Of a DNA stretch of 64,000 bases, positions 9,017-20,380 are shown in pieces; positions within the stretch are counted from its first letter, which is position 1, and each line of letters begins with the position of its first letter. The notes beneath the pieces are model-generated. The model saw only the letters and a program-made list of their open reading frames with translations, did no database searches and was not told the origin of the DNA. Position numbers and translations under genes: made by a program. This DNA is from Alloascoidea africana (Eukaryota > Ascomycota > Alloascoideomycetes > Alloascoideales > Alloascoideaceae): positions 186,001 through 250,000 of the forward strand of contig JAKTTT010000002.1 of assembly GCA_030581615.1 (NCBI GenBank), given 5' to 3'.

Positions 9017-10721
9017 ATGCATGGACTTCGATCTCGGGTTCCCTCTGTAGGCGTTCAAGACAGATTTTCGCCTGCTCAAACGCCGTTCGCAAATGGGCAT
9101 GCTCTTCAGGGGGGTGGACAAATTATACCTCCTCCAGCCGCCATTCCTGTTTCGACAAATATTGGTGCAGAACAACAGGGTGCAAGAGACATTGATAGAG
9201 CTGCTTTAGGCATCCATGGGGGTAAGCTTTTTAATTCACAGAGGAGACAAGAATATTTCAGTGACTTAACTAACACGTCTGTCTTAAGTCGGAGTTCCTG
9301 GTGTGGACCTTCTTCCGCGTATTGTTTTTTCTCTAAAATCTGGTCTTTCAGATGAAGTAAGCTGGGCATTATCTGCACTGGTCCAGTTGTCCTTTGGGGC
9401 ATCTCAGCTTGTGTCTTTCAAGGATGGGAACACTTTCCTGGTTAATGCTTTACTTGAAGAGATGGTCAAGGCACCTTTTTACAAAATTGAATCGCTCTCT
9501 GAATTATACAAAATAGAGGGAGTGAACGAGGATAAAAAAATGGCTAGTCAAAGGCAACTCGCTTTAGACGCGATTTTGGTTCTTAGAAATGCGTCGTTTG
9601 ACCCAGAAAACGCGAGAGTTTTGGCACAAATTCCTTTACTTCGCCAAGTATTAATAAAAGGCTTGAGCCTGCCAGAAGATGATTCTTCGCTTTCCGAGTT
9701 TAAGATCTATTGCGTGGATATAATCGAGTCTGTTAGCTCGTATGTCACCACGGAATCTGAGAATGATCCTCTTTTCCTGGTTGCTATGAAAACTTTGGCA
9801 ACTTCAACGGACCGTACAATTGTCATTGGCACTCTTAGAGCATTGACTAGGTTGCAAGTTCGAGATGACAAAGACGCTTCGTCCAACATAACTCAAGACT
9901 TGGTTAAGCAGATTATGTCCTACTTACTCGTAACAAACGATGAAGAGCTGGTTATTTCAGCACTCGATTTCATCTATCAGTACTCAATAAATGGAGGAGA
10001 CCAAGTTAAGAAACTTGTTGGAGAATCTACAGATTCACAACGTGGGGAGTTTTTGAGGAAACAATTAATTCGATTACTAAAGTTTAACATCCCAGCCCCA
10101 GTGTCAGATCCCATCGTTCTCCCGCGACGAACCAAAAATCCTATACCAACAACTCCACCGGAAATTCCTGCATCGATTCTCAAGGAGTTGCTGAAGCTAT
10201 CTGAGCCTGAAAGAGCAACCAATTGGATGAGGTCTAGTTATGAAGAAGACCCAGAAGGACAAGTTACCCAAATCTCGCTCTGGAGAGCATACGAGTCACA
10301 GTTTGAAAGCTATGTTCGTCAAGGTCACAAGTTGCTACCTGCCGTCGATTTCATCAAAAACGTCTCCACAGCTTTTCCCGGCTCAGCGGCTATGGTTATT
10401 CAACCACCTAACGAGAGCAGAAAGTTCATTATACGTGGTATTCAGTTAAGAGAATATGCTGTCCATCCAGTTTCTCTTCCAAATGGACCTCCTAATCCTG
10501 TATTGCAAAGACAAGCCCTAAAGAATGCCCGGTTGGAGCGAATTCAACAGATGCACGAGTTGAATAGCTCAGCCGCTATGGTGATGATAAGTCTAGCCCG
10601 AAGTCCAGAAGGTGCAAAGCTGTTGGAAGGAATTCAGAGCGATCTAAGTGAAGCTTTCCTATTGTATCCTGCATTGGGTCAATATATTAACGATATTTTA
10701 AATGCATTGGATGCGCATTAG
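9017..10721 (+). CDS. RSC9: RSC9, subunit of the RSC chromatin-remodelling complex
   Basis: Exons 9017..9221 and 9289..10721 give about 545 residues. The intron (9222..9288) has GTAAGC and CTAAC, and the join reads GARDIDRAALGIHG then VPGVDLLPRIVFSLKSG, matching the region where S. cerevisiae Rsc9 has ARGVDDLTRME and ALLSGIPEEIKWSL. Further shared blocks are LVISALDFIYQYSINGG, QISLWRAYESQFE and KLLPAVDFIKNVSTAFPGSA. The body is an armadillo-like helical repeat. The exact N-terminus is unsure: an in-frame ATG at 8903 is separated from 9017 by a stop, and a 63 nt intron that could remove it lacks a good branch site. The Reb1 site at 8924 favours the 9017 start. It converges on RPM2. Confidence 0.9.
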
Positions 10722-11020
10722 TTATGGCAGCAATGGGGATTTTATAAATCTGTAGTGTATGATTGTAATTGTGTAAACTAGATATATAACTGAATATCAA
10801 TTAAAAGAGTTGAGAGCAAAGTCGTGCTTTGAAAGTGACTTGTATATGAGACCTATTTACATACAAAGTTCAGCATGAATTGTAAGATAATCGTTACATT
10901 TAAATCAGTGGAGATACAAAGAAATATAAAAAAACGTAAAAACCCCAAATATATAAAAGTCAAGTGGCATAAAGTGCATCATCGTAAAAAAAAAACACAA
11001 AAAAAAGTGAAAAAGTCAGA
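10722..11020. other. Convergent AT-rich spacer RSC9 / RPM2
   Basis: About 300 bp of AT-rich sequence with A-runs between two 3' ends, fitting poly(A) regions of both genes. No other feature is visible. Confidence 0.4.
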
Positions 11021-14000
11021 TTAATGACCTTCGAGCTGGCTAAGGTTGTGGAAATCATACCTAAATATGCTTTCCAGTAGCATATTGGTTTGAGAAACAG
11101 CAGAATCAAAGTTGACGTTATTCCTGACCAAAGAGATCAAATTTTCAACTTTAGAAACAACAGGCTCCGGGTATCCTTTGCTTTTCATCACTTCCAAAAC
11201 ACTGGAGGCCTTCTCGAGGTCATTCTGATATAGGTATGCTCGAACCATTGACTCGTAAGAAGATGGTTCAGCAATGTTTGTCGCTAGTAAATAAGAAAAA
11301 AGAGATTCAGATTTTTCCAATTCGACCGGTGCCCAGCCACGAATGAGTATATTTGCCATATAAGCATTCATATCAACTCCATACTTGGTCATCTCATCCA
11401 TTATTTCAGGGATGTCTTCAACCTTGTTATTTACGATGCAAGATTCAAAAAGAGCCTGAAAAATAGGCTGTCCAGGTTTAATCAACTTTAGTGTGTTGGT
11501 AACTCTATAGTAAAATTCTTTGGCTGCATTCAAGTCTCTCATTCCAGCACCTCGAGCAAATATTAGAGCAGCATAGTGCTTCTCTGATGGTAAATTTCCA
11601 TCGTTTCGAATAATTTCCAAAACAGAGTCTGCATTTTCAATGTTAATAGGCTCAATTGTTGTGTAAAGATCGATCAGTATCTTATAGGTATGTGGAGATG
11701 GATTAATCCTGAGAGCACGCATTTTTTTGTACAAATTGAGAGCAGATGCTCGGTCTTTCTTCGTGTGAACATAGTACTGGAGCAGAATGTTAAAGGGAGT
11801 CAGCTTAGGGGTATAATCAGATCCTCTTTCCATTGCTTCAAACATTTGGATCGCGCCAGTTTCATCGCCTGTTCGACAACAAGCACTTATCATGATCCCA
11901 TACGTTACATGACTCTTCTTGACTCCAGTCTTATCCATGTCGTTAAAAAACAGTTTTGCTTCTTTGATACGTCGAGCTTTGGAGAGTTTTGAAAGCAGAA
12001 CATTGTACAAGTATGTGGAGGGCTCTACCCCAAAGTTCTTAGCTTCCATAAACATAGCAATAGCGTCACTTGCTTCATCGTGAGATTTCAATGGCGAGTG
12101 AGAAATCAATTCCGCGTATCCCTTGCTATCTGGATGAGAATTCAATGACAATAACCGCTGATACGCATCAAAAGAATAAGAATAGTTTAGTGAAGTAGCC
12201 CATTGAACAATTGCTTGGTAAATTCGAATCCATGTGTTTGATCCGCCCACATCGGCACTAACTGTATGTGATATAGGGAAGAGTTTTTCTGCCACAGAAA
12301 CAGCATGCTTTATTATCGGGAATTTTTTTCTATAGCCACTTGATTCAATAACGCTCACAAAGACGTCAGGACTGAGGGGGATGTGGTTAGTAACGGCAAA
12401 CTCAAATTTCTTGATCCCAAGCCAAAATTTCGAGTCATTCTTCAGTAATAGAATGATTGCATTTGATATGTCGGTGTCATATAATGAGATATCGTTCTTT
12501 TCAAGAATAGGAAACTCGCTTGGCTCGTGGAATTCAGAAGAACATGCTAGCCAGTCAGCTAATAGCGTTTGATTGTTGGTAATCTTCAAGACATCCACAA
12601 CACGGTTCACATACGCTTTGCTAAGACGTGGTTTTTGAATTATCATATCCTGAACAAAAATTGAAAAATGCGCTTGTATATCCTTATAAAACTGCTCTGC
12701 AAAAGGTGTGGACTGAAAAGCCGAGAGATAATCCATGTGACGGCCAGCTAGCTCAGGGATTATCGAAGGAAAGGAAGAAATTGCTTCCCAAAACTGACTA
12801 TCATAACTCGTTCTCGAGTCCCAAAGTTTTTGAAATACTGCGTAGAATCCTTCAGGACTATATCGCGCATACTTGGGATCAAAAAAGTTCAGACGCGATA
12901 ACCTCAGTGAATTGTTGAAATCAAGCCAACCTCGACTAGCCAATGCATATGTGCATTCATTGAATAATTCAGCAGTCATTTGGGTCCTAAAAGAAGAGGC
13001 TTTTGGTGTCAAAGCAGCGCCCTGTGATTTCTTGTAATTTTGCTCTAAACGGGTAGTCTGCGAAGACAAAGTGTCTAGGGCTAGGTCAACTTGCCCATGT
13101 GCTATCAAAAACTTGAACAAGACAGCCAATCCAGTCTCATCCAGAAAAGCGCTTCGAATTTCCATCTCCTTCAAGACTTTAAATACCTTGTCCAGATCAT
13201 TTTCTCTAATAGCCAGTAGCAAGTAGTCACAGCGAAATTCCCAATAAGACTTCTTGTTCATGTCTTCACTGGCAACTATCCAATCAAAGATTCTTGTCGC
13301 ACACGCAAAGTCGTTCGCACGGCAGGCCGCCGTTAAAACCTTTCCTATGATCTCAATGTCTAAGGAAGGCATCTCTTCCATAGAATCAAAGTGCAGTACT
13401 ATCTTCCAAGCACGTTCAAAATCGCCAACTTCAGCCAGGGAAGAGATGTATGCAGAAAACACTTGCTTAATACCTGAAGATTGGCCTGTACTCAAACGTG
13501 CTCGGTTGACGACTTTCTCTAGAAAGTTTAAAGCTTCATTGCTTTTCCCACAGAGACAGGACACTTCAAGCAAAGCCGAATAAACATCATACTCGCCTTT
13601 ACATTCAGTATTAGGAACCAGAGATTGCTTAAACTCGTCATAAACCGCAATGGCTGATACATAATCTCGCTTAACACCAAAAGCACGTATCAAGTCTACA
13701 AATGACTGATCGCCCATCGGAACATTTTGCTGTTCCATCAGGCTAACCAGTTTTGTAATATCTTGAGCGGATTTCAGCTTGACGCAACATTCAAGAATTT
13801 TGTAGTAAAGTCGATAATTGTATTCCTGAGGTCGCGCAGAGAAACTAGCGAAAAAGATTCTCACTGCGATTTCAAAATATGAAGTATATTCGTCAAAAAT
13901 ATTGGCGTCTTTAGTGCATGTTAATAGCTCTGACTTGCTGTATCTTGAATATATTTCTTTGAAAGAGAAAGTATGTTCCTCGATGCTTTGTGAGTTCAAA

Positions 14001-14929
14001 GCCCTGTTAATAAGGGTTTCTATGACTGTAGCATAGGTTTCGCTATCAGGAAGAACCAAATGAGAGAGCATGTCGTTATAAACGGTAAGTAACAAGACCA
14101 CATTATCTTCAATTGAACTAACAATGGGCATTCTTGAGATTGACTTGAAAACAAGCTTATAAGTAGGTAAAGCTGGTATCATACTTTTCATTTTCATGGC
14201 ATCATATTGTCTAATGACAGATGGGTAATCTTTCTGTTGATAACTTTGCTCAATTTCCTTGCTGTGAATCTCTTTTTGACCAACATCGAGCGTTTCCGAG
14301 ATTTCTTCAGATTGACTGTATTCCTCAACAGCCGGAGTTGAGGATTTCACCTCAGGAAAATCAGTTTGAAGATCCGGTTCGGTTTGGCCTGTTTCAGCAA
14401 CTTTTTGGCTTCCTGGAGAAGAAGCCGGGCTCATTGGCGAGTTCTCTTGTGTGAATGATGAGATTGTTGATGCGGACGATGGCCTATCAGGAGTTTGATC
14501 TTCATCGTGAGTCAACGAGCGGTTACTCGTCGTGCCCTCAAAGTGTTTAGCCATTGGAATTTGACTTGTAGAAAAGAATCGCCTATTATGGAATGAACCA
14601 AGATAGGGAGAACTTGCCCTTTCGCATGGTGTTTCTCTGGATCTTCTTCGATCTCTTCTGGTTTCGTCATCTGCACAAGATGCACTAAAAGCGACCGATG
14701 TGCCCAGGGCTGTTGGAACATAGTAGTAGAAGCTGCTGAAATGTGGGTTGCTACGCTCGGCAGATCGAAAAGCATTGTAAAAAGCGTCTTTAGATACTAA
14801 TTGGCCATGTCGAGCAAAGGGATTTGCGGTAGCGAAAAAAGCGGGATGGTAATAGGCATTTGATGCGGTGAATAGGTTTCTGGCTTGGGCAGCCTTGCGA
14901 GATACATATATGAACGATTTGAAAACCAT
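11021..14929 (-). CDS. RPM2: Large mitochondrial PPR protein, probably RPM2 (RNase P protein subunit)
   Basis: A single 1302-residue open frame. I place the start at 14929: the frame extends three codons further only to a TTG. The N-terminus MVFKSFIYVSRKAAQ is close to that of S. cerevisiae Rpm2 as I recall it (MAFKSFIY...AAQ), followed by a basic presequence and a disordered Ser/Thr/Glu region. The rest is helical pentatricopeptide repeats, clearest near the C-terminus: STYLYNVLLSKLSKARRIKEA, KSHVTYGIMISACCRTGDE, SPHTYKILIDLYTTIEP. Rpm2 is the protein subunit of mitochondrial RNase P and supports mitochondrial tRNA maturation. The PPR class is certain; the RPM2 assignment rests on the N-terminus, length and organisation. 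A Reb1-like CGGGTAA lies about 140 bp upstream. Confidence 0.75.
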   Translation of the reverse strand: MVFKSFIYVSRKAAQARNLFTASNAYYHPAFFATANPFARHGQLVSKDAFYNAFRSAERSNPHFSSFYYYVPTALGTSVAFSASCADDETRRDRRRSRETPCERASSPYLGSFHNRRFFSTSQIPMAKHFEGTTSNRSLTHDEDQTPDRPSSASTISSFTQENSPMSPASSPGSQKVAETGQTEPDLQTDFPEVKSSTPAVEEYSQSEEISETLDVGQKEIHSKEIEQSYQQKDYPSVIRQYDAMKMKSMIPALPTYKLVFKSISRMPIVSSIEDNVVLLLTVYNDMLSHLVLPDSETYATVIETLINRALNSQSIEEHTFSFKEIYSRYSKSELLTCTKDANIFDEYTSYFEIAVRIFFASFSARPQEYNYRLYYKILECCVKLKSAQDITKLVSLMEQQNVPMGDQSFVDLIRAFGVKRDYVSAIAVYDEFKQSLVPNTECKGEYDVYSALLEVSCLCGKSNEALNFLEKVVNRARLSTGQSSGIKQVFSAYISSLAEVGDFERAWKIVLHFDSMEEMPSLDIEIIGKVLTAACRANDFACATRIFDWIVASEDMNKKSYWEFRCDYLLLAIRENDLDKVFKVLKEMEIRSAFLDETGLAVLFKFLIAHGQVDLALDTLSSQTTRLEQNYKKSQGAALTPKASSFRTQMTAELFNECTYALASRGWLDFNNSLRLSRLNFFDPKYARYSPEGFYAVFQKLWDSRTSYDSQFWEAISSFPSIIPELAGRHMDYLSAFQSTPFAEQFYKDIQAHFSIFVQDMIIQKPRLSKAYVNRVVDVLKITNNQTLLADWLACSSEFHEPSEFPILEKNDISLYDTDISNAIILLLKNDSKFWLGIKKFEFAVTNHIPLSPDVFVSVIESSGYRKKFPIIKHAVSVAEKLFPISHTVSADVGGSNTWIRIYQAIVQWATSLNYSYSFDAYQRLLSLNSHPDSKGYAELISHSPLKSHDEASDAIAMFMEAKNFGVEPSTYLYNVLLSKLSKARRIKEAKLFFNDMDKTGVKKSHVTYGIMISACCRTGDETGAIQMFEAMERGSDYTPKLTPFNILLQYYVHTKKDRASALNLYKKMRALRINPSPHTYKILIDLYTTIEPINIENADSVLEIIRNDGNLPSEKHYAALIFARGAGMRDLNAAKEFYYRVTNTLKLIKPGQPIFQALFESCIVNNKVEDIPEIMDEMTKYGVDMNAYMANILIRGWAPVELEKSESLFSYLLATNIAEPSSYESMVRAYLYQNDLEKASSVLEVMKSKGYPEPVVSKVENLISLVRNNVNFDSAVSQTNMLLESIFRYDFHNLSQLEGH

Positions 14930-16662
14930 TACAAGCAAGGAAGGCCAATGTTATCGTAACTATGAACCCGACTTTTCATTAGAAGCTGTACAAGCACAAA
15001 GATACAAATGTCCCCAAGGTTTTTGGCCGTTGCTCTAAGGTAGTTGAAAGTTTTGGAGGCTCAAGTGCGGGTAAATATAGCTTTTCCGGTGTCTAAGAAA
15101 GATGGAGCCAATCTTGTGGGAAGAATAGTGGATCTTCCTAATATCTTTGTATAGCGTGATGGGTGGAGAACCAAATCAGCGAATAGCTTTATGTGCAAGT
15201 CCTCATTTGCGAGAAAGTCGTAAAAACCCATCTTTTCTTAGGGTTGCGTAGGACTTTTCGGACGTCTCTACGAAGTGGCAAACCGAAAATGGAACAAATC
15301 TTAAACAATACTACCGCCTAGAAACTTTTTTCTACATTACCAAAGGCTCCGGGAAATCGGCTTTTGAAATTAGCATTCTCGAATGAAATGAAAGCCCGAT
15401 GGTTAGAGTTCCAGGTGTTTTTTCACTAGCTCCGGAATGGTTTAAACTCATCTACTGTATCGTATGTATTAGGTTCTGTAGGCCATGAATCGGTTTTCAC
15501 CGGATTCCAATTAAGAAGGTTGGTTTAGTACCTTAAAGATCATTTACTCGTTGATATAATTTTTGTATTGAACTCGTAAAGACGTTTTCTGCTGCAATTA
15601 TAGTCACTTTTCGTAGCGAAATTGAGAGCCATAAGTCAACTCGATTTGCACTCAACAACGTTTCTCTCTTCGCTTATCATTCGCACAGATTAGAGAAGAA
15701 TAATTTGGCTTATAGGTCTGCAAAACGTTATGACGTTATTAAATTGGCGAATTAACAAGGATGTCAACTTGTCATCAAATTTAAGGAAGTTAATTGTCAG
15801 ATTCTCAGGTAAATACTTGAGCTACATGATAGAGAAGGTCAATATGAAGGAAGCTTTACATACACCGTTAGTGTAGTAAGTGAGAGTGAAGGAGCATAAT
15901 TATGAGAGTTATCTCTGAGCATTGGGGCAGATAAGTTTGAGCATTCCTTTTATCTGTTTGTGTTGTAGGTTTTTACAAGCTAATTTTAAGCTGATACAAA
16001 ATGGCAAGAACCAGAATATATAAACCAAAGGGTATGAAATGTTTAATGGGTCAACGTAGTTTTGGAATGATGCGTTATCACATTCTTATCCGAGTAGGTG
16101 ACCTGCTAAAGTCTTCTATATCTTTTCATTTAACTCTACCTTATTGCGCAAGGCAGAAGAGCATCATTCACAAAGTTTCGATCTTCTTGAATGGATCCCA
16201 CGAATAATCTGTACTTAGCACAACTAAAACTACTAGTGTGATTTTTCTCGAATATCCCAATACCTACCTTAAGTTGGTTAACACTTGCTACTTCTATGAT
16301 CTCTCCAATCAATCTAGTACTGTTAGCAGCGTTTGGCACCCTATAACATACATTGCAACACTCCTCCTACTAGATATACACGAGTTTATTCATCCTGAAA
16401 ATGACTCTAGTAATCATCACCATCAACAGCACAAGAGCGCATGGACACGACACCTCACTCTGACAAGACTTGTTCAATCTCCACCGATCTGATACTGCGG
16501 CAATCTTTGGAATAAGCAAAAGTCGCCTCAGTTCCACGCTATTGCGTCTTCAAAATTATACCCTGGAACAATCGTAACCACCTCACAGAACTACTCTCAG
16601 ATTCCAATGTTTATACATAGTTTCGGAGTGAAACTATATCACATTAACACCTAGATTCTACA
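14930..16662. other. 1.7 kb stretch without a recognised gene
   Basis: This lies between the RPM2 start and the 3' end of the next minus-strand gene. A reverse Reb1-type site CGGGTAA is at 15068-15074. The only longer frame is 68 codons at 16001-16207 (MARTRIYKPKGMKCL...), which matches nothing I know. It could hold a non-coding RNA, an eroded gene or a long RPM2 promoter; I see no decisive signature. Confidence 0.35.
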
Positions 16663-17672
16663 CTAATATACACCATTCGATAAAAAAATCAAAAAGAAAA
16701 AGGCTCGCAAAGCTTCCCCTACAATTATGAGAAGCAGCATAATAACCAGAATATATGTCAGCGTTCTGCTGTGGAATAAAACTGAAAGATCCAGAGTCGG
16801 AAACCTTTGATTTGCTATGCTCCACTTTTCCACATCGCTAGACTCTGTACTCTGAACTGAATCTGTCCGGAAAAGTTTCGTTCCATGGTTAGTTTGCAAT
16901 CCATGATCTGGTGGTTCAGGCTCGTACAAAGCAGATTTTTTTTCAGTATTTAATCTCTCTTTAATTCTTTTGGCTTCGAGAAGCAAGTTATGATGTTCCT
17001 TCTGAAGAGTTGCAATTGTGCTTTCCTACATCCCACAATATAGTTAGTACAATGTAAAATACTAGGGCTGAGTCTAGTGACCCAACTTACGTTCGTTTGA
17101 TTTGAATAACCGCTATACATGGCGTTGTTCTTTTTAGCCAAAACCCTTTCCCGATGTTGTTCTTGCTCTTTTCGTTTTCGAATAATCGCCAAGGTTTGCT
17201 TTATACCCCCTCTATAAGGTGGGATTTGAGCGGTTCTCATCACCTCTTGTTTAGGCTCAAAGAGATTTTTTTCCGTTATTGGAAAAAATGGAGCGGGCTC
17301 TATCTCCTCTTTTACTTCAGACTTCAAGCCAGGTATTCTGAAATCGCTTTCCTGGTTTGTGGTATGATTGTAATCGCTCCTTAGAGAGTTCATTCCTCGC
17401 CTGCGTTTATCATATCTGCTATTGACATCCCGCCGTTCATCTGCGATAATATACAACCGCTCGTTGAGTTGTTGTAATCTTTTGTACCTGGTACTTATTT
17501 CATTCATGTTACGCACAGCCGTGACTCTCTCAATGTTTGGTAAGGTTGGCTGAGGAATGAAAGCTTCATTTTTAGATTCTCCTTCATTCGGCTTTGAGCC
17601 AAGATCTCTATTCAGGATTAGCCGCAGCAATTGTTTATCTTTGTTAAAGTTGAAGACTCGATCACGATCCAT
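16663..17672 (-). CDS. Unknown coiled-coil protein with a C-terminal membrane segment
   Basis: Two exons, 17672..17091 and 17025..16663, separated by a 65 nt intron (17090..17026; GTAAGT, TACTAAC, TAG), encode 314 residues. The N-terminus MDRDRVFNFNKDKQLLRLIL is followed by a helical region (MNEISTRYKRLQQLNERLYI), a disordered basic middle, and a coiled-coil-like stretch (KQTLAIIRKRKEQEQHRERV) running to LLLEAKRIKERLN. A single hydrophobic segment (LTYILVIMLLLIIVGEAL and following) lies within 30 residues of the end, as in a tail-anchored or single-pass nuclear-envelope/ER protein. I do not recognise the family. The start is the first ATG; in-frame sequence upstream opens only with TTG. Confidence 0.7.
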
Positions 17673-18077
17673 CGTGGAGCAGCATGCTATCTTTTTTTGT
17701 TGACAAGGACAAAAGTGGTGGAAGAGCGGGTAGATGGGTTGCCGCAGCAACCGGTGTCTTCCAGCACGGCTTTGTGTCTAATCTCAAAGAGGGTTTTGGC
17801 CAGTGTTGAATCATCGTAGAAAGCCCGAAATGGCTTTCATGATTCATCTGAGCACAATCTGAAAAGGGAAACAGACTCTGTGCATTCCTGAGTCATGCCG
17901 TTAGGGCTGAACTTGAAGAAAGTGAGGCTCTGTCACCTGTTGGCCCATGCATCAATAAGAACTTTAAAGACAAGTTCTTTCTCTTGCTTAATTTTTTTTC
18001 TTTTCCTGTTTTCCTTCTCTTTCTGCTTACCTTCACCCCTTTTTCTCGTTCCAGTACTAATACACTCACGACTCAGA
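17673..18077. promoter_or_regulatory. Divergent promoter, membrane protein / SSS symporter
   Basis: A 405 bp region between divergent start codons. It includes TTAGGGCT (17901-17908), a match to the Tbf1-type ARCCCTAA motif on the other strand, and a pyrimidine-rich run just before the symporter ATG. No TATA box is obvious. Confidence 0.4.
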
Positions 18078-20153
18078 ATGGGAAGCCTGTCTGATCCTGC
18101 TGCCAATGGCACGCTGTATACCACCTATATGGTGGTTCTGTAAGTGTATAATAACGCCGCACAGATTTTCTCGACGGAAGATCACCAAGGAGACCCTTGA
18201 GCGTACCAGCCTCCATCCACTGACTTCTGGGCCATACGATTTGCTAATAAAACGGAATTTATGATAGGATCTCGAGTGTTGCTATCGCTGTATGGAAGAA
18301 ATCCAACGATACGTTCTTATCTTCTAATAAGACACAGAAAGGTATGGAGCTAAAGCTTCACAAGCATCAAACAATTTTTTCTAATCATAAAATTATAGCT
18401 ATTCCTTTGGCTTTGAACTTTGTCGCTTCTGGTTAGTTCTTTTTAGCACCTTGGGTAATTGGTACTAAAAGAATAGGTCTTTGATATGTTGGCTACACTT
18501 CCTTCCCCGAAACCAGATGAAAGAAACGAATAATTTGAACCCATAAGAATACGAATTATTTAGCAGATGGTACGGGTGCTATTACTCTGCCCAGAAAGTA
18601 GCCCAGAGTTTTTGTTTCTCAGGTGCTGCTTGCTGGCGCAGGACTAAATGGCTGAGATCATACCGTACATAACTCGATCAAGTTAATGCTTGCGTGAGGA
18701 AGCCATACTGCTATCATGACTTATTCTCTAGTTTAAATTCCAGTATGACTGTGATTTTGAATATTAACCATTCTTCTACTTGGGTTGTACGTTTCTAGCT
18801 ATGGGCGTGGGCATCATGACAACTTATCCAGAAATTGCTGGAATTGCTGGTTTGCAAGGGCTATTGGTGTACGGCTTTGCATCCTCTCTTCCTATCCTGG
18901 GGTTTGCCTTTTTTGGCCCTATTATTAGAAGAAAATGTCCAGACGGTTTCGTTCTTACACAATGGGTTTACGAAAGATACGGTCTCTTTGCAGCGCTGTA
19001 CCTCAGTGCTTTTACCATTTTGACAATGTATCTCTACATGGTAGGCGAACTGACAGCTATGCAAGGAGCAATTGAGAGCCTGACAGGAGTTCCATCGATA
19101 CCAGTCATAGTCATTCAGTGTGTTGTGACCAGTATCTATACAAGCATTGGTGGCTTCAGGGTATCTTTTTTGACTGACAACGTACAAGGTTTAAGCGTCC
19201 TGATACTCCTCATTATATGCTCTTGCGCAATGGGAACCAAAATCCATGTTGACCACGATCTCATTGAGTCAACTGGTTTGCTGAAGGCCAACAAGTTGGG
19301 AAGTCAGCTTATCTACATCTTGCCAGTGGCCATTGCAACAAACGACTGTTTCTTGTCGGGATTCTGGCTTAGAACATTTGCATCTAAAACTGATAGAGAT
19401 TTGCTTATTGCCTGTGCAATCGCATCCTTTATCATTTTTGTGTTTCTGATATTGGTTGGGTTCACTGGACTATTAGCGGTATGGGGCAATTACCTTGAAC
19501 CTCAGTCTCCAGACGCCTATGCCTCATTTTTCATCATTCTCTCGACAATGCCCGGCTGGGTTATTGGAATTGTTTTGGTGTTTTTCGTCATTCTATCCAC
19601 TGCAACTTTTGATTCATTTCAATCCGCAATGGTTTCCACGATTTCTAACGATCTGTTCAGAAACAAGCTTCCTTTGATATATGTTCGTGCGATTGTCATT
19701 ATTATTATGGCCCCCGTTATTGTCGTGGCGATTAAAGGTGCCGATATTTTACAAATCTATCTGATTGCTGATCTAGTATCAGCCGCTGTAATACCAATCC
19801 TGTTTCTTGGATTATTTGATAAATTTTGGTTTCTGACAGCATGGGAAGTAATTGGAGGAGGACTGGGAGGCCTTCTTTGTGTTTTCATCTTTGGCACAAT
19901 TTATTTCCATAGTGCAAGGGAAGGTGGAAGACTTCTTTTGCTTTGGAACGGGCTGTATGGAGATGACTGGAGTGCTTTTGGTGCTTTTGTATGTGCACCT
20001 TTTGGAGGACTTTTATGTGGATTTATCATTCTAGCGCTGAGGTATAGCTTTTTGTGCATTCATGCCAAAACAAAAGGTACACAGTTTTATGGTCTAAAGA
20101 AGCCAGAGGAAAACCAAAAGAACAACCTCCTAGTTGAAACTACATCTTTATAG
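18078..20153 (+). CDS. Sodium/solute symporter (SSS family, SLC5/DUR3-like)
   Basis: Four exons, 18078..18139, 18268..18341, 18399..18431 and 18799..20153, assemble in frame to 507 residues. Introns are 128, 57 and 367 nt; the last is long for this window. The junctions restore the SSS start: YMVVLISSVAIAVWKK, then LALNFVASAMGVGIMTTYPE. Downstream are GPIIRRKCPDGFVLTQWVYE, the sodium-symporter-like stretch SIYTSIGGFRVSFLTDNVQG, and about a dozen hydrophobic segments. SSS proteins use a Na+ or H+ gradient to import sugars, polyols, urea or amino acids. The substrate cannot be read from sequence, but the next gene, 227 bp downstream on the same strand, is myo-inositol oxygenase, and animal SLC5A3 of this family carries myo-inositol. 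Confidence 0.85.
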
Positions 20154-20299
20154 ATACACCCTGTTGATCCTTGGCACGATTTATGTCCTTTTTTTTTTAA
20201 TTCTGTTGTTTTCTTTTGCACAATACCCCTTAAGAAGTTTAGATTAGAAAGTTAGTAGTTCTTAATGAAAGGAAAGCGTGGGGGAACTACTGTTCCTCT

Positions 20300-20305
20300 C
20301 ACGTG
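20300..20305. promoter_or_regulatory. CACGTG E-box upstream of MIOX
   Basis: A palindromic CACGTG lies about 80 bp upstream of the MIOX start codon, with a TATATA stretch at about 20333-20338. Yeast bHLH factors, including the Ino2/Ino4 inositol regulators, bind CATGTG/CACGTG cores. Regulation by inositol is inference. Confidence 0.4.
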
Positions 20306-20380
20306 TATTGTTGAATTTTGAGTGGGGGTCAATATATATGTCTATCAAACCTCGAAAGTCGTTTGGGCCAACCGATTCTT

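Noticed and set aside
8988-9050. Possible 63 nt intron adding an upstream RSC9 exon from 8903
   Set aside because: Frame and length fit, but there is no CTAAC-type branch site and the exon would contain the Reb1 site.
16258-16272. ATACCTACCTTAAG, close to the 5' end of yeast U1 snRNA
   Set aside because: It differs from the invariant ACUUACCU that pairs with 5' splice sites, and no U1 structure or Sm site follows.
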